A stretch of 64,000 nucleotides of DNA from Membranipora membranacea (GCA_914767715.1 OU612069.1:5580001-5644000); one strand, 5' to 3'; positions 12,131 to 26,700 are shown, counted from the stretch's first letter. A program made the numbers and translations. Notes: generated from the letters alone by a model not told the origin.

Positions 12131-15100
12131 ACGGAGTTATCCTCTCAAATTTGAATCTATTAAATTATTCGGAGTTGTCTTCTCCAAGACTCATAAGTTG
12201 AGACTGATATCCTTACCCTGCAATATTTCTTATATGACGGGGGGGGATAGGCTTGGAGATGTGAATGGTTTTTTGCTTTGTCAAGGTAATTTGAAAATCA
12301 TAAAAGAGAAAACTTTCCCAGAGACAGGGAATGACACACTCTTTATATCACCATATCAATGATTGCTGTACCACTGGATGCAAGGAAGAAAGGAAAGGTA
12401 ATCAACTGCCAGGCCTTGTTTATTCTGATTAAATATGGAAGAAAGACTTGTGGTATGTTAAGAAATATCCTATAATTATTTATTCTATTTTTTTGTTCCC
12501 CGGACTGTTTTAGTGATTCTGATTGATTATTATTCCAGTCATACTGTACATTTATTTGTAATATACTCATCAGGTACATATCTGATGCCAGTTACAGTCA
12601 TATACCTGCTTCATCATACTAATTAACTAATCAAGACATTATTATTTTCAGTTCAGAAGTACTAGGCTAAATTTCTTACTTTTATCCAATCGAATCTATT
12701 GCACTCACTCTCGTCTCATAATAATTAGAGTATCATAAGAAATTTGTCACATGCTAGGCCTATTACTATTAATTTGAGAATCTTATCATAGTCTTCATTT
12801 TACTGTTACTGTACCCCTCATTCATTATATGATTAGAGGATTATCTTAACAAAAATGGCGAGACTGAATAAGACTAGCCTAGTCGATGTGAATTTGATTC
12901 ACCACATTAGCAACAGCTCCTAGGGTCTGCAAGCCTGGATTTTTCCTATCTCTGGTATCATCCAGATGGGTAGGTAATGTTGACAGTTGCCACAGGGCTG
13001 TCCTGTAGAATGGATGATGCCGGATTGGTATTTTTAATAGGCAGACGGCCCTTTTGCAGAAGGGGTTGATGGTTGACTACAGGACATATTTTACTATTGC
13101 ATCAACCACCTCAAAGGAGGGAGGAGGGTTGATCTAATGTGAATGTTGTTTGTTTGCCTTGTATGATAAGATATGACATGCTTCCTACTCTGCTGGGTGG
13201 CTGGTGCTGATTGATACTAGATTTGATTAAAACATGAATCCATTTTATAGCATTGAACCAGCCAGATTGGTATTCAGACCCGTAAAAAAGTATCGATCGG
13301 GATATGTTGGTACTACACGCTACACAGACCCAGGATATCTTTCAGAGAGCAAAAGTAATCACTCTCAACTCCCCATTTGTATAGCCCTAAATAATGACGG
13401 ACTCATAATCATAACAATGAGGCCTACTTCACCTAAACTTAAATTGTTTAATTGGTTTCAGGACATAATACAATGCCGCCAAACACAGTCTTTATCACCG
13501 CATTGGGGGTTTACGAAGACAACTTGCAAGGATTGCTTCAAATATTATTATTCTGATATTGTATAGTGGTATAATATATTTTCAATAGTTTGACCATATT
13601 TCTATTAACAGCCCGAATTCGGCTGCAGCTGTGTCAACGTTACTACATTGGTAAGTTGAGATGAGCAGGCCTACCATGTAAGTTTCATACGTTGGTCAAT
13701 GGAGAACTCTCGTTCAGCTTATATCAACATGGCTCCAATGGTAGAGCTTTCATGTCACAGTGTGATACTGTTATACAGATTTAAACATCTTATCTCAGTT
13801 TCCCTCATTTGAGTGTGGACATTATTTACTGAATGGTGGTTTTTATTGTGTGTTTGTGTTGTGCTGGGAATTTGGTGTTCACAAAGTTTCATCAAACATA
13901 ACATGTTTCAATACTAGCTAAAGTGTGTTGGTATTTGGTGTGTGTGGTCTTATGTATCAATATTAATGTGTACCAGCTGCTCACTTTATACCCTTGATCC
14001 TTTTAGGCATGTGTCTCCCTTCAGAAAACTGAACAATACCCGGAAATAAATTCTCCACCAGGTTTGTGTCGATTCAAACATGTTACCACTCGAACGAAAG
14101 TTAATTACTGAGTTATTTTGATTCGCTTGTTGACTCCAACTAGTATGCCTCATTTCTCCAATCTCAACTTCACAGCCTGTATGTAATTAGATAATATTAC
14201 TCGACTGACCTTTAGAGAAATAGGAGATTGGACATCAGTATATTGTTTTTATTTTCTGTTTGTCGTAGGTTGTCTTCTCTAAAATCAGTCTAAGAAAACT
14301 CCTCATCTTTCATTACTTAGATATAAATTGATATGAGAAATATTAGGAATTGGGCCAAACTTAGTGTTAGCACTAGATAGGATACAGTTAACTTTAGATA
14401 AATGGAATGGTAGATTCACTTAGTACCAAATAATCAGTTATTTGTAAAAGGACTGAGATAACAAATAGTGATATGTTTCAATTTTGTTTGAAGAGTAGTG
14501 GCTTATATTACTGACACAGGATGACCTCGGAGATCAAAATACTCTTACTAAGCCAGCACTAGCTCTATATTCATTGGTAATAAAGAGGTATACTAAATTT
14601 CATATTGTGTGCATTAAATTTTGAATGTATCGTTAGTCTGGCATCCTCCTTATGGTTGAACGCCTGGAGTGTGCATCACACACATCATCCAATATTCTTA
14701 TCACTCAATAAACAACAATAACGATGACATAGTCCTACCTTCCTTCATGGTGTTGTTGATACCCAGCTTGCCACAAAGACCCCATATCCCAGGTATTTCC
14801 ATCTTCTCAATTGCAACTCTTACGCATAATTAGAACAAAATGCTTAGATTACACATTTTATGTTTTGACTGTCGGTGGAAAGTATTGTAATAACACAATG
14901 ATGACAAACCCTGCAGAAGAGCAGACAGCACTGGGTAATAGTTATTTCACCAGGTTTGTGTAAATACTTTCTTGCGTTCACTCCATCAAACACAAACACC
15001 ACATAAATTATCTTGTCAGCTACTATTAATGTACATCAGCAATCTAATGTCGTGTCATCATATCAAAATCGACAGCATAGACAGAATTAGAATACAATAT

Positions 15101-16316
15101 CTTTCTGACATTTGCAGTTTTCTGTCCTTACAAAATTTGTGAAGGGACAACTATACATTGTTTACATTTTGTTCATGTGAGAAGACAATCACGCATAAAC
15201 AAAAACATACGAACAATGCATATTTGTCTGATCTCCAATATTGTATGGGCAGAGAACTGTTATTGCCAGGAGGATCATCGCATCCTGAACTAGTCGTGGG
15301 CGTCTACTCACTTTTTGGTTGTGATGTGAGTAACTTTTGTTCATTGCGCTTTACCCACTGTGCGTACTAGCTGCGAGACAATTCACACTCAATTAGGGTT
15401 TTTATATCCTAATGCTATGGGAATATTCTAGGGATTTGTTAGTTATCTAGTTTAATAACGATAAAAGGCTTGAAAACAAAGCCCTCCTCAGCTTGTGGTT
15501 GAAAATGTTGAAAATAAGACTATCGTAATGCATCCAGATATGATGACTCTGTGTCCAAATTTCACACTATTTGACTCACTACATTATTATTTATTTTCAG
15601 TATGGAAACATGATGACATCTGATGTAACCTCTATATCTCAACACTTTGTGGTGCATTGACCAAGACGCCATTTTGGAGTCGGAAAGTATCAGATAACGG
15701 TATGTCATTTCACAATTTTTGCACTGTATTGGAAAAGTGATGTTGCAAGGGGGGTGGTCAAGGGAGCTCGCCAACTGTTTTATTCAATACCCCAGGGTAT
15801 TTCAACACAGGATTATATGTAATATGTAAAACAAAGGTCCCCTAAAGTCCAATTTCCAATAACTACCAGAGAAATTTAATCTTATCAGGTCAATGATGAC
15901 ATTATAACATTTAACTAAATTTGCTATGAAATCCTGGACAAAATACCATAGAGAATTTTGATGATATAATATAGATGATTAGATGCCTACCTGCCTGGTC
16001 TCATTGAACCCAAGAAATTTGCAGCACCATACTAATGCTTGCTGCTAATGCTGCTTAGAGTGTTATAACCCTCATATTGCAGTTCAAGAAACGTATTTCC
16101 TTTAAATTTATTTGACTTTTTCAAAATTTACAGGGACGCGAAAAAAGGTGTAGCTTTAGGTGATGATAAATATCAAATTTTGTGTTTAGCATGTCTGTCA
16201 TGGAGGCAAGTTCACCCCTAGGGTTACCTCATGTGAACCCTTTAGCGTGTGATATTCAAAACTGTTCAATAGTACACATATGTAGGCCAAAGGTACACAC
16301 TATGTACCCCAAGGGT
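12131..16316. other. Long gene-free stretch
   Basis: No exon chain or transposon protein was found on either strand. Open frames are short (110 codons or fewer) and without motifs. Nothing here shows clear terminal inverted repeats. Confidence 0.5.
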
Positions 16317-16320
16317 ACCT

Positions 16321-16900
16321 ATCCCAGCAAACGCAAAATGTTTTTAAAATGTTTTGTACCTCGTGATAATGTTGTGATCGGGCAATTGCATTCAAGAGCA
16401 TACTCCCTGATATTGTTGTATGATATCGGGTTGACTGGCTGAAACGCAGCTCATTGGAGATATCATATTATTGTGTTTAAAACATCGCCTCAAAATGTTA
16501 TTCCCATCACCTCACAAAATTATTATTTGTAACATTATCAGCAAGTTTTGACATAACGCTCTAACGACAAGCTATCCAAAATGTTCCCATAACTCCAATA
16601 TAATATCTAGCAATATTGATATCCAATGTCTTTGTTTTAACAATTTTGTGTAACATTATCCACCTGTTGTGACATAACGTTCTAACGAGAAGTTTTCCAA
16701 AATGCTATGATAACTCCGATATAATATCCAGCATGATTGATATGCCATGTCCTTGTTGTAACAAGGTGCACCGACTGTTACTGTAACATCTAGTGGAATT
16801 GACTATATGGCAATTTGACAAAAATGCTTTCATGACACTCTGTTAATGTTCTGAATGACTTCGTGGAATGACATCACTACAACTTCTTGAAGCTTATCCA
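16321..16900. repeat. Dispersed 'CCCAGCAAAC' repeat with internal tandem duplication
   Basis: The block opens with 'cccagcaaacgcaaaatg', the reverse complement of a sequence at about 30372-30390, so it is an end of a dispersed element family. Inside, 16530-16650 and 16651-16768 are two diverged direct copies about 121 bp apart (shared 'taacattatc', 'gacataacg', 'tataatatc'). I recall ends of this type as widespread in invertebrate MITE-like repeats. The right boundary is not clear. Confidence 0.55.
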
Positions 16901-18316
16901 GCAATAACATCATGGCAAAACAGGTGTAAAACTGTTCTCTCAAAATCATTTTGTAACCTGATCAAAACAATATCAATGAATAATCATCAGTAATTATATG
17001 ATTACTGTGTCTCAGAGCTTTGCAAAATTTTATCAATAGATATTACAGATAGTATATTTTATTATCTTTCATTTTATCTGTTAAGAAACATTTATTCTGA
17101 CTGCAACTTGTGAGTGAATAAGTGGTTTCCACCATTTGAATAGCAAATTTTTAGTTGTGGGAGAATTTTAGGCTAATGAGGCTTGGGTCAACGTCCGGTT
17201 GAGTGTGGTTTACAGGATTGAACAACTTTTTGTGAAAGGTTGATAGTCATGCTGCGGCCCATCATGCTGGGCTTTGACGATTGGCTGTATTTTGCTGCAA
17301 GGCACGCAGCTAAGTTTAACGAGGTTTTATGTTTGTGTTGCGAGTTCATATCATGTTCACCGTCTACCATGTCCACAAGCAGTGCGAATAATAACCACCA
17401 TACCAGTTCTAATTTGTTCTGAAAAATTGACATTTCTAACCCTCATTTTATGCGTATGTCACATGGGCTTATGCAAAATTAACATCCGATGATGAATTGG
17501 GAGTTGTTCTCTCATGAACCATAATTTCATTGGGACTGCATTACGTTTATCATCTAAGCATAACCCAGGAATTAAACACAGATGCTACAATTCCGTACGC
17601 AAACTGGTTGGACCACATGCCATCGGAATTTTAACTTCATGTAGGAAGATCATGTACAATAATATTAGCTGCTTTGAATTGGAAGATAGGAATCATACAA
17701 TATGACTTTTTGTTGACTATGCAGGAATGTGCACAGCAGCGTATCAAGTTTGAGAACTACCGCTATTTCTGTTTCAAGGTTTAAAATCTGATGTCACAAA
17801 GACAATCAGCCATACATTTAATAACACAAAATTACGCCCGTACACGTGGGCACAGCAACTGCCCTATATTTAATAAATTGCTTTGCTTGCTTCAACATAA
17901 ATAACTATAGAATACAAATCCTTGAATTAGGAGAAAAACTATTGTAAACAATTTTATGCACACGCTTAACAAAGAGTTGCTCCCACTTGCATAAAAAATC
18001 ACATTTATACATTGTTCGAATAAATTCCTAAGGTTCAAGGATTCCGGACCATGCAATAATTGTTCATCACCTGAGGGATTGCTCATTGGGCACTATTGAA
18101 TTACTTTTAGGGCCTGGTGTTGTCTGAATAAGTGGAAATTATATATAAAAAAAAGCGATGCTCGAAGCTTTTCTTGATCTATTGTGAGGAGAAAACTCTG
18201 AGAAGGGCACAATCGGATCGTTAATCCTGATTGACCACTATGGCTAGATTTGACCTGAAGGCATGCAGTCAGGGTAGAAATAGTTTGCAGGCAAACCAAC
18301 AATAAACAATAGTGAC
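16901..18316. other. No feature recognised
   Basis: This is AT-rich intergenic sequence. Two overlapping short open frames near 17240-17490 lie opposite a third and show no family motif, so I do not call them genes. Confidence 0.5.
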
Positions 18317-18324
18317 CACTACAT

Positions 18325-18914
18325 CATAGGTGCCCAAACTTGTCCTACCATGGGTTATATTTGCAGTTTAGAAAATGTCCGTGGGCCAAGAGTAGTTATG
18401 CTTGGTGATTGTTGATAGTCGCTAGGAGGCCCCATAACAAATATTTTGCTTCATAATTTTGAACATTGCATGAGGAAATAATTTTTGGGGCTAGTGAACT
18501 GACTAATCCAAATAATCACATGTCCTGGTTGAGGATTTTTCAAAACTGATTACATTCCGAAAATTAGCAAATGAGCGAATAAGAGGGCGGCTTATAAAAA
18601 CGGGAGAATCACAACCATTCAGGGGCGTATTGTAATTATTTTTGATGTAGAGAACTAATTCAACAAGCGGGAATTTTTTTGGTGTCCTTTTCTTGCAGAC
18701 TGATGTTCTCTAGTTCTGTTCTCTATTCAGTTGTAGGCCAATCCATGTAAGTTTTTTCAGAAAACAGACCATGTTGCATGGTATGAGTTATCAGGACATT
18801 TGCGCCCCGCATGAATTATCGCCGTTTGTAGAGTGTCACGATGGCAATTGAGCCACTTAAATTTGCTAGTTGTGGGCCACATTTGGCCCATGGGCCCCAA
18901 TTTGGACACCCTTG
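18325..18914. mobile_element. Non-autonomous hAT-type element with 8-bp target duplication
   Basis: The 590-bp element is flanked by perfect 8-bp direct repeats CACTACAT (18317-18324 and 18915-18922). Its ends are imperfect inverted repeats: left CATAGGTGCCCAAACTTG and, read inward from the right, CAAGGGTGTCCAAATTGG. An 8-bp duplication with CA-start ends and a 'GTGTCCAAA' core is typical of hAT MITEs. It encodes no transposase. Confidence 0.85.
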
Positions 18915-18922
18915 CACTACAT

Positions 18923-20223
18923 AGTCATGGTTTGAAGTTGAAATCTGGTTTTCAGTCTTCCTAAAATTTAAACGAATTATAAAGTACATTTAGTACAAAA
19001 ATTATCACATTTACATGTTCACTTTTGAAATCTCAGCAAAAGACAATTCAACTTTGAGACATTCATAATGATTGATAGGGTTTGCTCCTCACACTTACAT
19101 AGAAATTAATTAATCAAGGGTAAGTCCAACAAAAGAACTTTGCTGGCGAAGTGTTTGAGGATAAATACCATCAATCAATCAAGCAATTTATCAGTTCACA
19201 ATGTATTACAAGTGTATCCCTAAAACTTCCGTCTCCATTACACATCGGCAATCTAGACAACAAATTAGTTATTTTGGTATCACATTTATACGTGGCTGTC
19301 TGCGCTGAAGGTAAAAAGCTCACATTTAAAAATCAGAAATTGAAATTCTAGCGATACATGCTATAGAAATGATTCCTAAGAGAATGATTTACAGGGTCGA
19401 TTTCTCCCTTTTGATTGTGACCCTGCCATCTTTTACCAAAGCGCCTAAGTAAACCCAGCTGAGGGGTTGGGGGGCGCTGGAAGCCTACCCAACGGGGTTC
19501 GGCACAGAGCCCCGGCCCCAAAGCCTAGAGAGCAATTTTGGGCCTTTGCATTGCATTGACTGGGTTTTGTAGGAGTGTCTCAGGTGAAAATTCACAAGCA
19601 GATTACTAAAAGAATAAAGCAGTCAACCTAAATAGTATGGAACCTACAGCCACGATCGCCATCCCGAGCGCCATTAAGGGCTGCCTGTGGGTTGTTTTTT
19701 GTTGTAATCTATCTTATCATACAATCAAGGTGCTTGTCAATTAGATCAGGAATAATTCTGCCTGGTATCATACCTAATAACCTAAAGCAAGACATAAGTA
19801 TTCCAAATGACAGCACCTTAATCGGCCGCCTGTATATCAACGATGTGTTTTTTCTGAGGGAGATCAATTAAATTAGCTTGAGCAGACACAGCTGAATTTT
19901 ATTGTGAAAAAACTACTGAGCTTAGCTGACTTTGAACAAGAGAAAATCACAGATGAGTATGGGCTAATAAATTCTGTGTTAATTTGGCCTCAGTTCAATC
20001 TGTGCTAAATAAGGGACAGTTTGTTGACACCCTCTGATTATTATGATTATAACACTGGGCTAATACAATTCACTGCTAAGCTTCTGATCCCACTGTTGAA
20101 TAGAGTTGATGATTGACTGTCCATTTATACAGTTATAAAATTGTCAATGTAAATAAACATACATCATCTAGTATTGTCATTTACATGAAATAGGCCTATA
20201 TTATGTAACTTTGGGGTGTGGCG
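18923..20223. other. Gene-free stretch with a GC-rich block
   Basis: No gene was found. The block 19440-19540 is strikingly G/C-rich (runs such as ggggttggggggcgctgg and gagccccggcccc) against AT-rich surroundings. It may be a fragment of an unrecognised repeat or retroelement. Confidence 0.4.
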
Positions 20224-20340
20224 GTATACTATAGAACATTCCTGTTGCTCTCTTCCACTGGTCACGCCTGTGGCGTAACCAGTTGATCAGGAGCGACTCG
20301 GAATGCAGGCAAATGGACCAAACTTGGTCTAGTATACTAG
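20224..20340. repeat. Foldback hairpin element, copy 1 (left arm shortened)
   Basis: It shares the loop-proximal stem 'ccactggtcacgc' and the right arm 'gaatgcaggcaaatggacca' with copies at 58752-58877 and 62632-62755. The outer left arm is partly lost here, but GTATACTA (20224-20231) still pairs with TAGTATAC (20330-20337). It has no coding capacity. Confidence 0.8.
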
Positions 20341-23186
20341 GACATGGCCCTTATATTTTAATTAAGAGGTAACATGAGTGAATATAATTAGGCTGAGTAT
20401 TATGTAACCTCAAGGTCAGATTATCAAACCATTACTGGCTAGGTTTCATCTGGCTGAAAAGTGGGATGGCAGTCATAAGATCAAAGTGATAAACATCATG
20501 AAATTCCTTTGCCTTGATAATGATCGATCAATCACATGCAGGTATGGTGTAAGACTACCTGTCATGCATGACAAGTTGGCAGACCCAGAAATCAGGAGGT
20601 CTCCAAGGACGAACTATAAACCCGGACTACCACTCTGCGTCCAAGAGTGTGGATGCAATTTAGGCCTAGTGTATAATATTTCCAAGCCAAAACTTGACTG
20701 TAAATTTTGTTAATTGCATAATTTTACCTCAATATGTGGATGAAATTGTCTTGATTTAACCAACTTGGGAGGAGCAGCCTTAACAACACTGGTAGGTAAG
20801 GCTCGAATATTGAATAGCCACTTACAATACGTAATGTTAATAAGCAAATACATAGGTATGTGTACTGTGATGGTAGGAGAACACAGTAACACTTGCAAAG
20901 GGTAGCTTCAAAAACTTTCTGAGTAAAGGAAGCTGAAAAAGGGAGGAGAAAGGGAGATAGGGAGGGGATAGGAATTACCCCTAAAAACTGGGAGCCTCCC
21001 TACCAAAAAGGGAGACTTGTCAGGTATGCTACCTGCATGTGATCACAGAGTAAGGATATATATATATATATATATATCCTTGCTCTGTGATCATAATGCT
21101 GTTGACTGTAGTAATAATTTTTTCTAAGTTTGCATTTGACATGATCTGGCAACTGTCACTGCGGGAGGTTAATCTTCGACTATGTTGTCCTTTTTATGAA
21201 CTCAGGGACTGTGGAAATAGTGTGCAAATCCTCTGTCTGTTTAGACAGAATAGTTACGGAATGCACTTTCTATTGAATAAGTCAGAGTCATACACTTAGG
21301 TGCAAGATTTACTAGCTTACAGACTATGCATGATAATATCGCGCATTATTCAATTTCCATAGGCTAAGTAATTGGCTCATCCAACATTCCCTAAAACCAC
21401 AAACTGATTGATTCAGCAGCCACACGTTTCAAAATGATTATGATGTAAACAATTTCAACAGTTCAATAAAAGGACAGATAATAGTGACTGCAAAATAAGC
21501 AGTAAGCCCAAAATTGACCAGGGGTCTATGAACAAGGTTTTTAGGCCACATAAATCTGTACGTACAGGGGGGGGGGTTCTCCTAGTTTTCGCCACATTCT
21601 ACTGCTCAATAATTTATTTTTAACTGTTACCAGTTCCTAGTCTAATTTAAGCTCGACAAATCTTCATCCATGCTTTTTATATTGACCCAGGACGATTAAA
21701 TGAGGCTAGGGTGTCAACTAAAATTTTTAATAGTTTTTATACCCTTGTATACTGCTGCATTCCTATTCTGCTGTGATAGAATTAAGAGAGTATGGAGTTT
21801 TGCAAAAAAGCGATAAAGAAAATCGGAATCAATATAACACATCACATGTAATAATCTGTGGAGTGCCAAAGAAAACTATTTCTTTGTTTGTAAAGAAACA
21901 GGAAAAGGTCGAGACTTGATATAATTTATTACTTATTGGTTATTTCTGAGCGATGAATGAAATAAAAAGAACGACATGAAATTAAAAAGTCTACTTTAAT
22001 GAAAAGCAAATTATATCGGCGAGTGAAAAAACTGTCAAATTGCTATACAGCAGCATTTTGTTCAATGTTGATGTGTGTTTCGTGACACATTATGCTTACT
22101 GCAACTGCTAACTGCAATTATGCTAACTGCATAATACAGAGGCACTACACAAATGATCATTGTGTAGACCACAACAAATACCTTATGCTATCAGGACCTA
22201 TGATATTATCTATAATAATAGCAAAATTTATAAATAGCACATATGGATTACATTGACCTAGCTCAGTGTCAATCCTCTGGCATCCTGTGACATCATGCAT
22301 CTAACCCTACCATAAAACATCTTGCTAAAATTTTACAGTATTTTCCGACTGTTCAGATGTTTTACCCAATCGCGGGCACTTGGTGTCATGGTGTCAGGTA
22401 ATCAACACACAGTCTTTTTCTGTGATTTGGTTCCGCTTTTCCGATGTTTGCCAGATTATAGGCAGTACCTAACTACTTGCATGTCCATGCATGTCAAAGC
22501 ATGATTTCCAAGCAATAGCATAATACTAATTAAATAGTACATCTCCAAACAAGCTTTGATCTTTTGAGTGAATAATTTGGCCATTAATTTGACACTTGTT
22601 ACCTGGTTATTTCGGAAAGTTTTATATTCGACTTTTAAACGTTTGCAGGGAAATGAGTATACGAGTCATCATTCTGTCTAATTTACCCAGTCTCCCTATC
22701 TTATTTAAATTTTGTGCGAAATATATATTTTTATCAATTAAATATTTATGATCTGTGTCTGACACAATTAGCCTATTGATAATCTCATGCAGTTATAGCA
22801 ATTCTACCCCATATCATTCCTATGCACACATGGTTGGAGCCACCAAAACTCGTTCGGGCTTCTTGTTGTACTAAGGTACACAAAGAGACAACATCTTCAT
22901 GTGTCGACTTTCTATTCATGATGAACACAGACAACAGTTTCATACAACCACATGAAAAAATCACAGGGTTATGTGAAATAGAGCTTATTTCAAGAATTGT
23001 GTTGTTGCAATATGCGGTCAAAACATTTTATAATTGACCACTATTGATAAGCACCCTTGTGACTTGTAAAGCACAGCCAGCCGAATAATTGTAGCTGGCA
23101 TCAACCACTTGTGCCATCATAGGATACCTCATTCAATTGAAATCTAATCTGAAAACAACATCAGTCACTCGAACTAGTACAGCAAA
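20341..23186. other. Intergenic stretch upstream of gene 1
   Basis: Apart from the palindrome at 21040-21093 I see no structured feature. A purine-rich run (aggagaaagggagatagggagg) lies near 20943-20965 and a G9 run near 21568. I could not identify a promoter for gene 1. Confidence 0.4.
21040..21093. repeat. Near-perfect palindrome around an AT dinucleotide run
   Basis: The arm TGATCACAGAGTAAGGATA is mirrored by TATCCTTGCTCTGTGATCA with one mismatch. The (TA)n centre can also pair, so the whole 54 bp could extrude as a cruciform. This may be a small foldback transposon or a simple-repeat-driven palindrome. Confidence 0.8.
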
Positions 23187-23744
23187 ATGGCTCCAAAAGC
23201 ACCATTGTATTACATCGTCAGCTCCATTCGAAGAGAGGAAGTAAGCATTGTTAGCAGTAATTGGATCAAAAAGTCAACTTTATTAAAGGAAAAGGACAAG
23301 CTAAAACACTCAGTTGTGGTGAGTCATAAATTTTCTTAGCAAAACACATTTTTTTTAAATTTCCAATATTCAAATATGCAGTTTTATCTTAATGATTTCA
23401 AATCTATTTTTTAAGATTTATCAAGTTGGTTCATTTGAAAAGAGTGCCATATGGTTGAAATGCCCCAAATACTAATTTTTGGTATACATTGGTGTTTAGC
23501 AGCGCCAACATGGATTGACAAGACAAAGCCTCGCAAGTGCATATGCCTTACTGATCTGTGGATATTCCAAATGTTATCTTGGAGTCCTTTCTTATTGACT
23601 AGTGTAACAGCTGCTCTGATTATTTTTTCCAGAAATGCTATTGGCCACCACCCACCACAAACGGAAAAAGCCTCAGGAAGGAGCATGCATTTCCAGATAT
23701 TGGCAATTGGACGTTGTATGACGCGAAGATATTGCAGCTTACAG
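23187..23744 (+). CDS. Gene 1 exons 1-2: N-terminal CYWPP domain
   Basis: Exon 1 starts at the ATG at 23187 (context agcaaaATGG) and encodes MAPKAPLYYIV...SSNWI..., ending phase 0 at a GTGAGT donor. Exon 2 (23633-23744) follows a good pyrimidine tract and opens KCYWPPPTTNGKSLRKE, ending phase 1. The pattern of a hydrophobic strand, an acidic/basic turn, V-x-S-x-W and then C-Y-W-P-P reads like a small Tudor- or BEN-adjacent fold. That structural guess is unproved. Confidence 0.65.
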
Positions 23745-26700
23745 GTAATGAGACAAAGCTAACATTGTCTACGGCATTGGTTTCAATAATTTATCATGAT
23801 TGCATCACACTATAGGAAAGTACTATATTACGCCGATAAATTCTTGTGGGATATCCCATTCACTTGGTATTATCGGCTGTGGAATCTTCGAGGGTGGTTA
23901 TAGCGGAGATTATAGCTCAAAAAATAATTTCTAAAATGAGAGATTTTCAAAAAAAAGCACAGCTGATACATATATCCTCAGTAACAGGATGGAACTCGGA
24001 GTTGCAACCTCAGTCAATTCATATGTATTTGAGCGCTGCACACATAACATGACCACCGCATGCACAATAGAGCCAAACTTAAGTTCAATCTACAAAAGTT
24101 TGCAGTATTAAGCAAGATTGTGTTGCAAACATATGCCAGCATCCCTCTCACTAAAATGTTACGCATTTTCTTTCCAGAGGACCACGAAAAGGCCAAGGTG
24201 TATGAGTCGCAAGCAAGAAAGAAGGATGGTATCACTACTGGTTAGTTAAACTTTACACAAAAATATAAATAAATATAACTGATGTCCCCAGCAATGTGGT
24301 TGCTGTTAGGTTGGAGGTAATGGTTCGGTTTAAAGGCTGTCCTTTCCTATGTCTGAATTAATTACTATCACTAAGCATCAATATTTACACTAAGGATTGA
24401 GGTAAAATCTCATCCAAAATTCTTCAACTGCTTCTTCTGTGTTGCTGAGACATCAAAATTTTCTATCCGCAACAACCAGGAATCAGAATGGGGTAATTCT
24501 AAAAAAATTTGTCAATCATTCAAAGAAATATTCACATGGCCTGACATTCAAATCAAGTGTCTGCGCTTTCGACCATTGAAAACTCAAGGAACAGCACTGC
24601 ATATGTATATATTTAGTCCTGTTTGATCTCGATGCTTCACAGGTCGCTGTACTGCTACATAAAAATTGGTGCTGCTTAAGATTTCCCTTGTAAAAAGAGT
24701 CAAGGATTTGTATTTTAGGAATTCTTACAAGTATTTGGGTTGTTGGATGTTGTCAATATAAACTATTGGCGAGGCAATTTATTTCTGGTAAACAAGCGCA
24801 GACTGAACTAATGATTTCATACCACAAACAGGTTAACATTGATGTTTTGGTTTGAAAATACTGTGTTTATGTAGATACAGAGGCTGGTGAACAAAGCTTG
24901 AGGAAACAACTCTGTCATCTCCCCAGCGAATTCAGAAGGACCCTAGTAAGTGTATGCAACATTCTTTTATTTTCACATTTAATTTAGGGCATGCAGTTGC
25001 GGTTGGTTGGTTTATGTAGCGAAAAGGACCACTAAATCTTTGGTTGGGAACTGATAGCAGTAAGGAGTGGTCACTGTCATGATGTGTATGTATGATTTGC
25101 AGTACCGGTATCGGTGTTTTGATATTTGGTGTGAGTTGATCATTACTATAAACGTTATGGCCGGTCTAGGTCTTGCTGCCAGTCAGCGTTTCCTTTATAC
25201 TGTGATATATATTAAAATGTATCCCACATTGAGCACCATTATCGATTTGTTGCACTCAAACCCCTTGCCGGCAATACGGCAATACGTTAAATATGATCTG
25301 TGGTTTGTTATGGTCCATATAATAAACAATTTTGTGCCCGGTGCAATCATTCGACTAAGAAAATAATTCAGTTGTAATTTTTTAAAGATGATGGTGATGG
25401 AGAAGAGAGGAATGGTGCAAATGATGACAATAGTACACATGATGGCAGTAGTATGGCTATACCACTACCGTCATTTGATCTAAAGACCTCTCATGGTGAG
25501 TTATAACTCAAGATTGATTCATGAGATAAAATGCATTACCAACTTAAAGACCGATTATAGAAGAATCATGATAGCGGGCCCCACCAGATGCACTTGACTC
25601 AGAATTGATTTAATAACCTATAATGTTATTCGAGGCAGCCTCTTCCCAATATATATGTTCAATGATTCGATATCTCTGAATTTTGCAACACAATAAACTA
25701 GCCCAATCATCCGGGCGTTGTTGTAGTCGCAGGAAGGGATCATTATTATCAGCCAAGTCTATTTTTGACATTGCCTTGGAGTTGCGATGTCACGGGAAAG
25801 GGGTTGACAACTCCGACCATCTGTGAACAATAATTGAAATACACCAGAAGTGCTAAACATCTATTTCTCTCTTGGTATCTTCAATATCAACTAACATCCG
25901 TTGACAGTTAACGTCCACCATGGGTTCAATATTTAGATGGTTTCTGCCAAAGATGAATATCATGGATCCATTTCGGTTCATTGATAACCCATATTTACAT
26001 TAAAAGCAGCCACTTTGTTTTGTTGTTAAGTTTAGAGAGAGTGAAAATACGACTTCAGAATAAGTACCTAACAATTTATCGATTGCTAGCAAAAAAATTC
26101 TTTGTTTTTAGATGAAGATCTCATTTCAACTCCGAAAGAAAAAAGCCCAGAATTATGAGTCCAGAACCATCGCCTAGTACGCGTAAGTATCCCTTTCTCC
26201 TTTTAGTCTCTGTACAAAAATCAGGCTCATTGCAACAAAGATACAGTATCCAGTTTTTTCTGAGACTTGAACTGTATTGCTCAAATGAGAGAATAATATT
26301 GGAACAGATAATAGCCAGACAACTTTGGACAGGAACTGAGATCTGCTTCCGCTTCTAACACTTAATTGGAATGCCTCAGAAACATGCATAGGTGGTTCAA
26401 TATATCAGTGCACTCTTTAAAACATGTTCATTGCAGTAAGATGAAGTTGGATTGAACCTATAGCAGGACAATTTCAAAAAGATTACAGATATGCTAAAGA
26501 TTTTTGAAAACTTATCATCTGAAATCCTTTTCACATAATTTGGTCAAATATTTGAATAAATTCCAACCGATAGATTGGCCGAGATCACTGCAGAGTAATC
26601 AATTTTGTTGCTGATGATAAATGTGACCAACTTGATCCGAATCGAAACGGTAATTTCCGGACTACAATAGCTCAGTCAAGTTTGCTAGACGGATATTTAT

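Noticed and set aside
25067-25366. 99-codon open frame in a gene 1 intron
   Set aside because: It overlaps an antisense frame, lacks splice or domain support and lies between two good exons.
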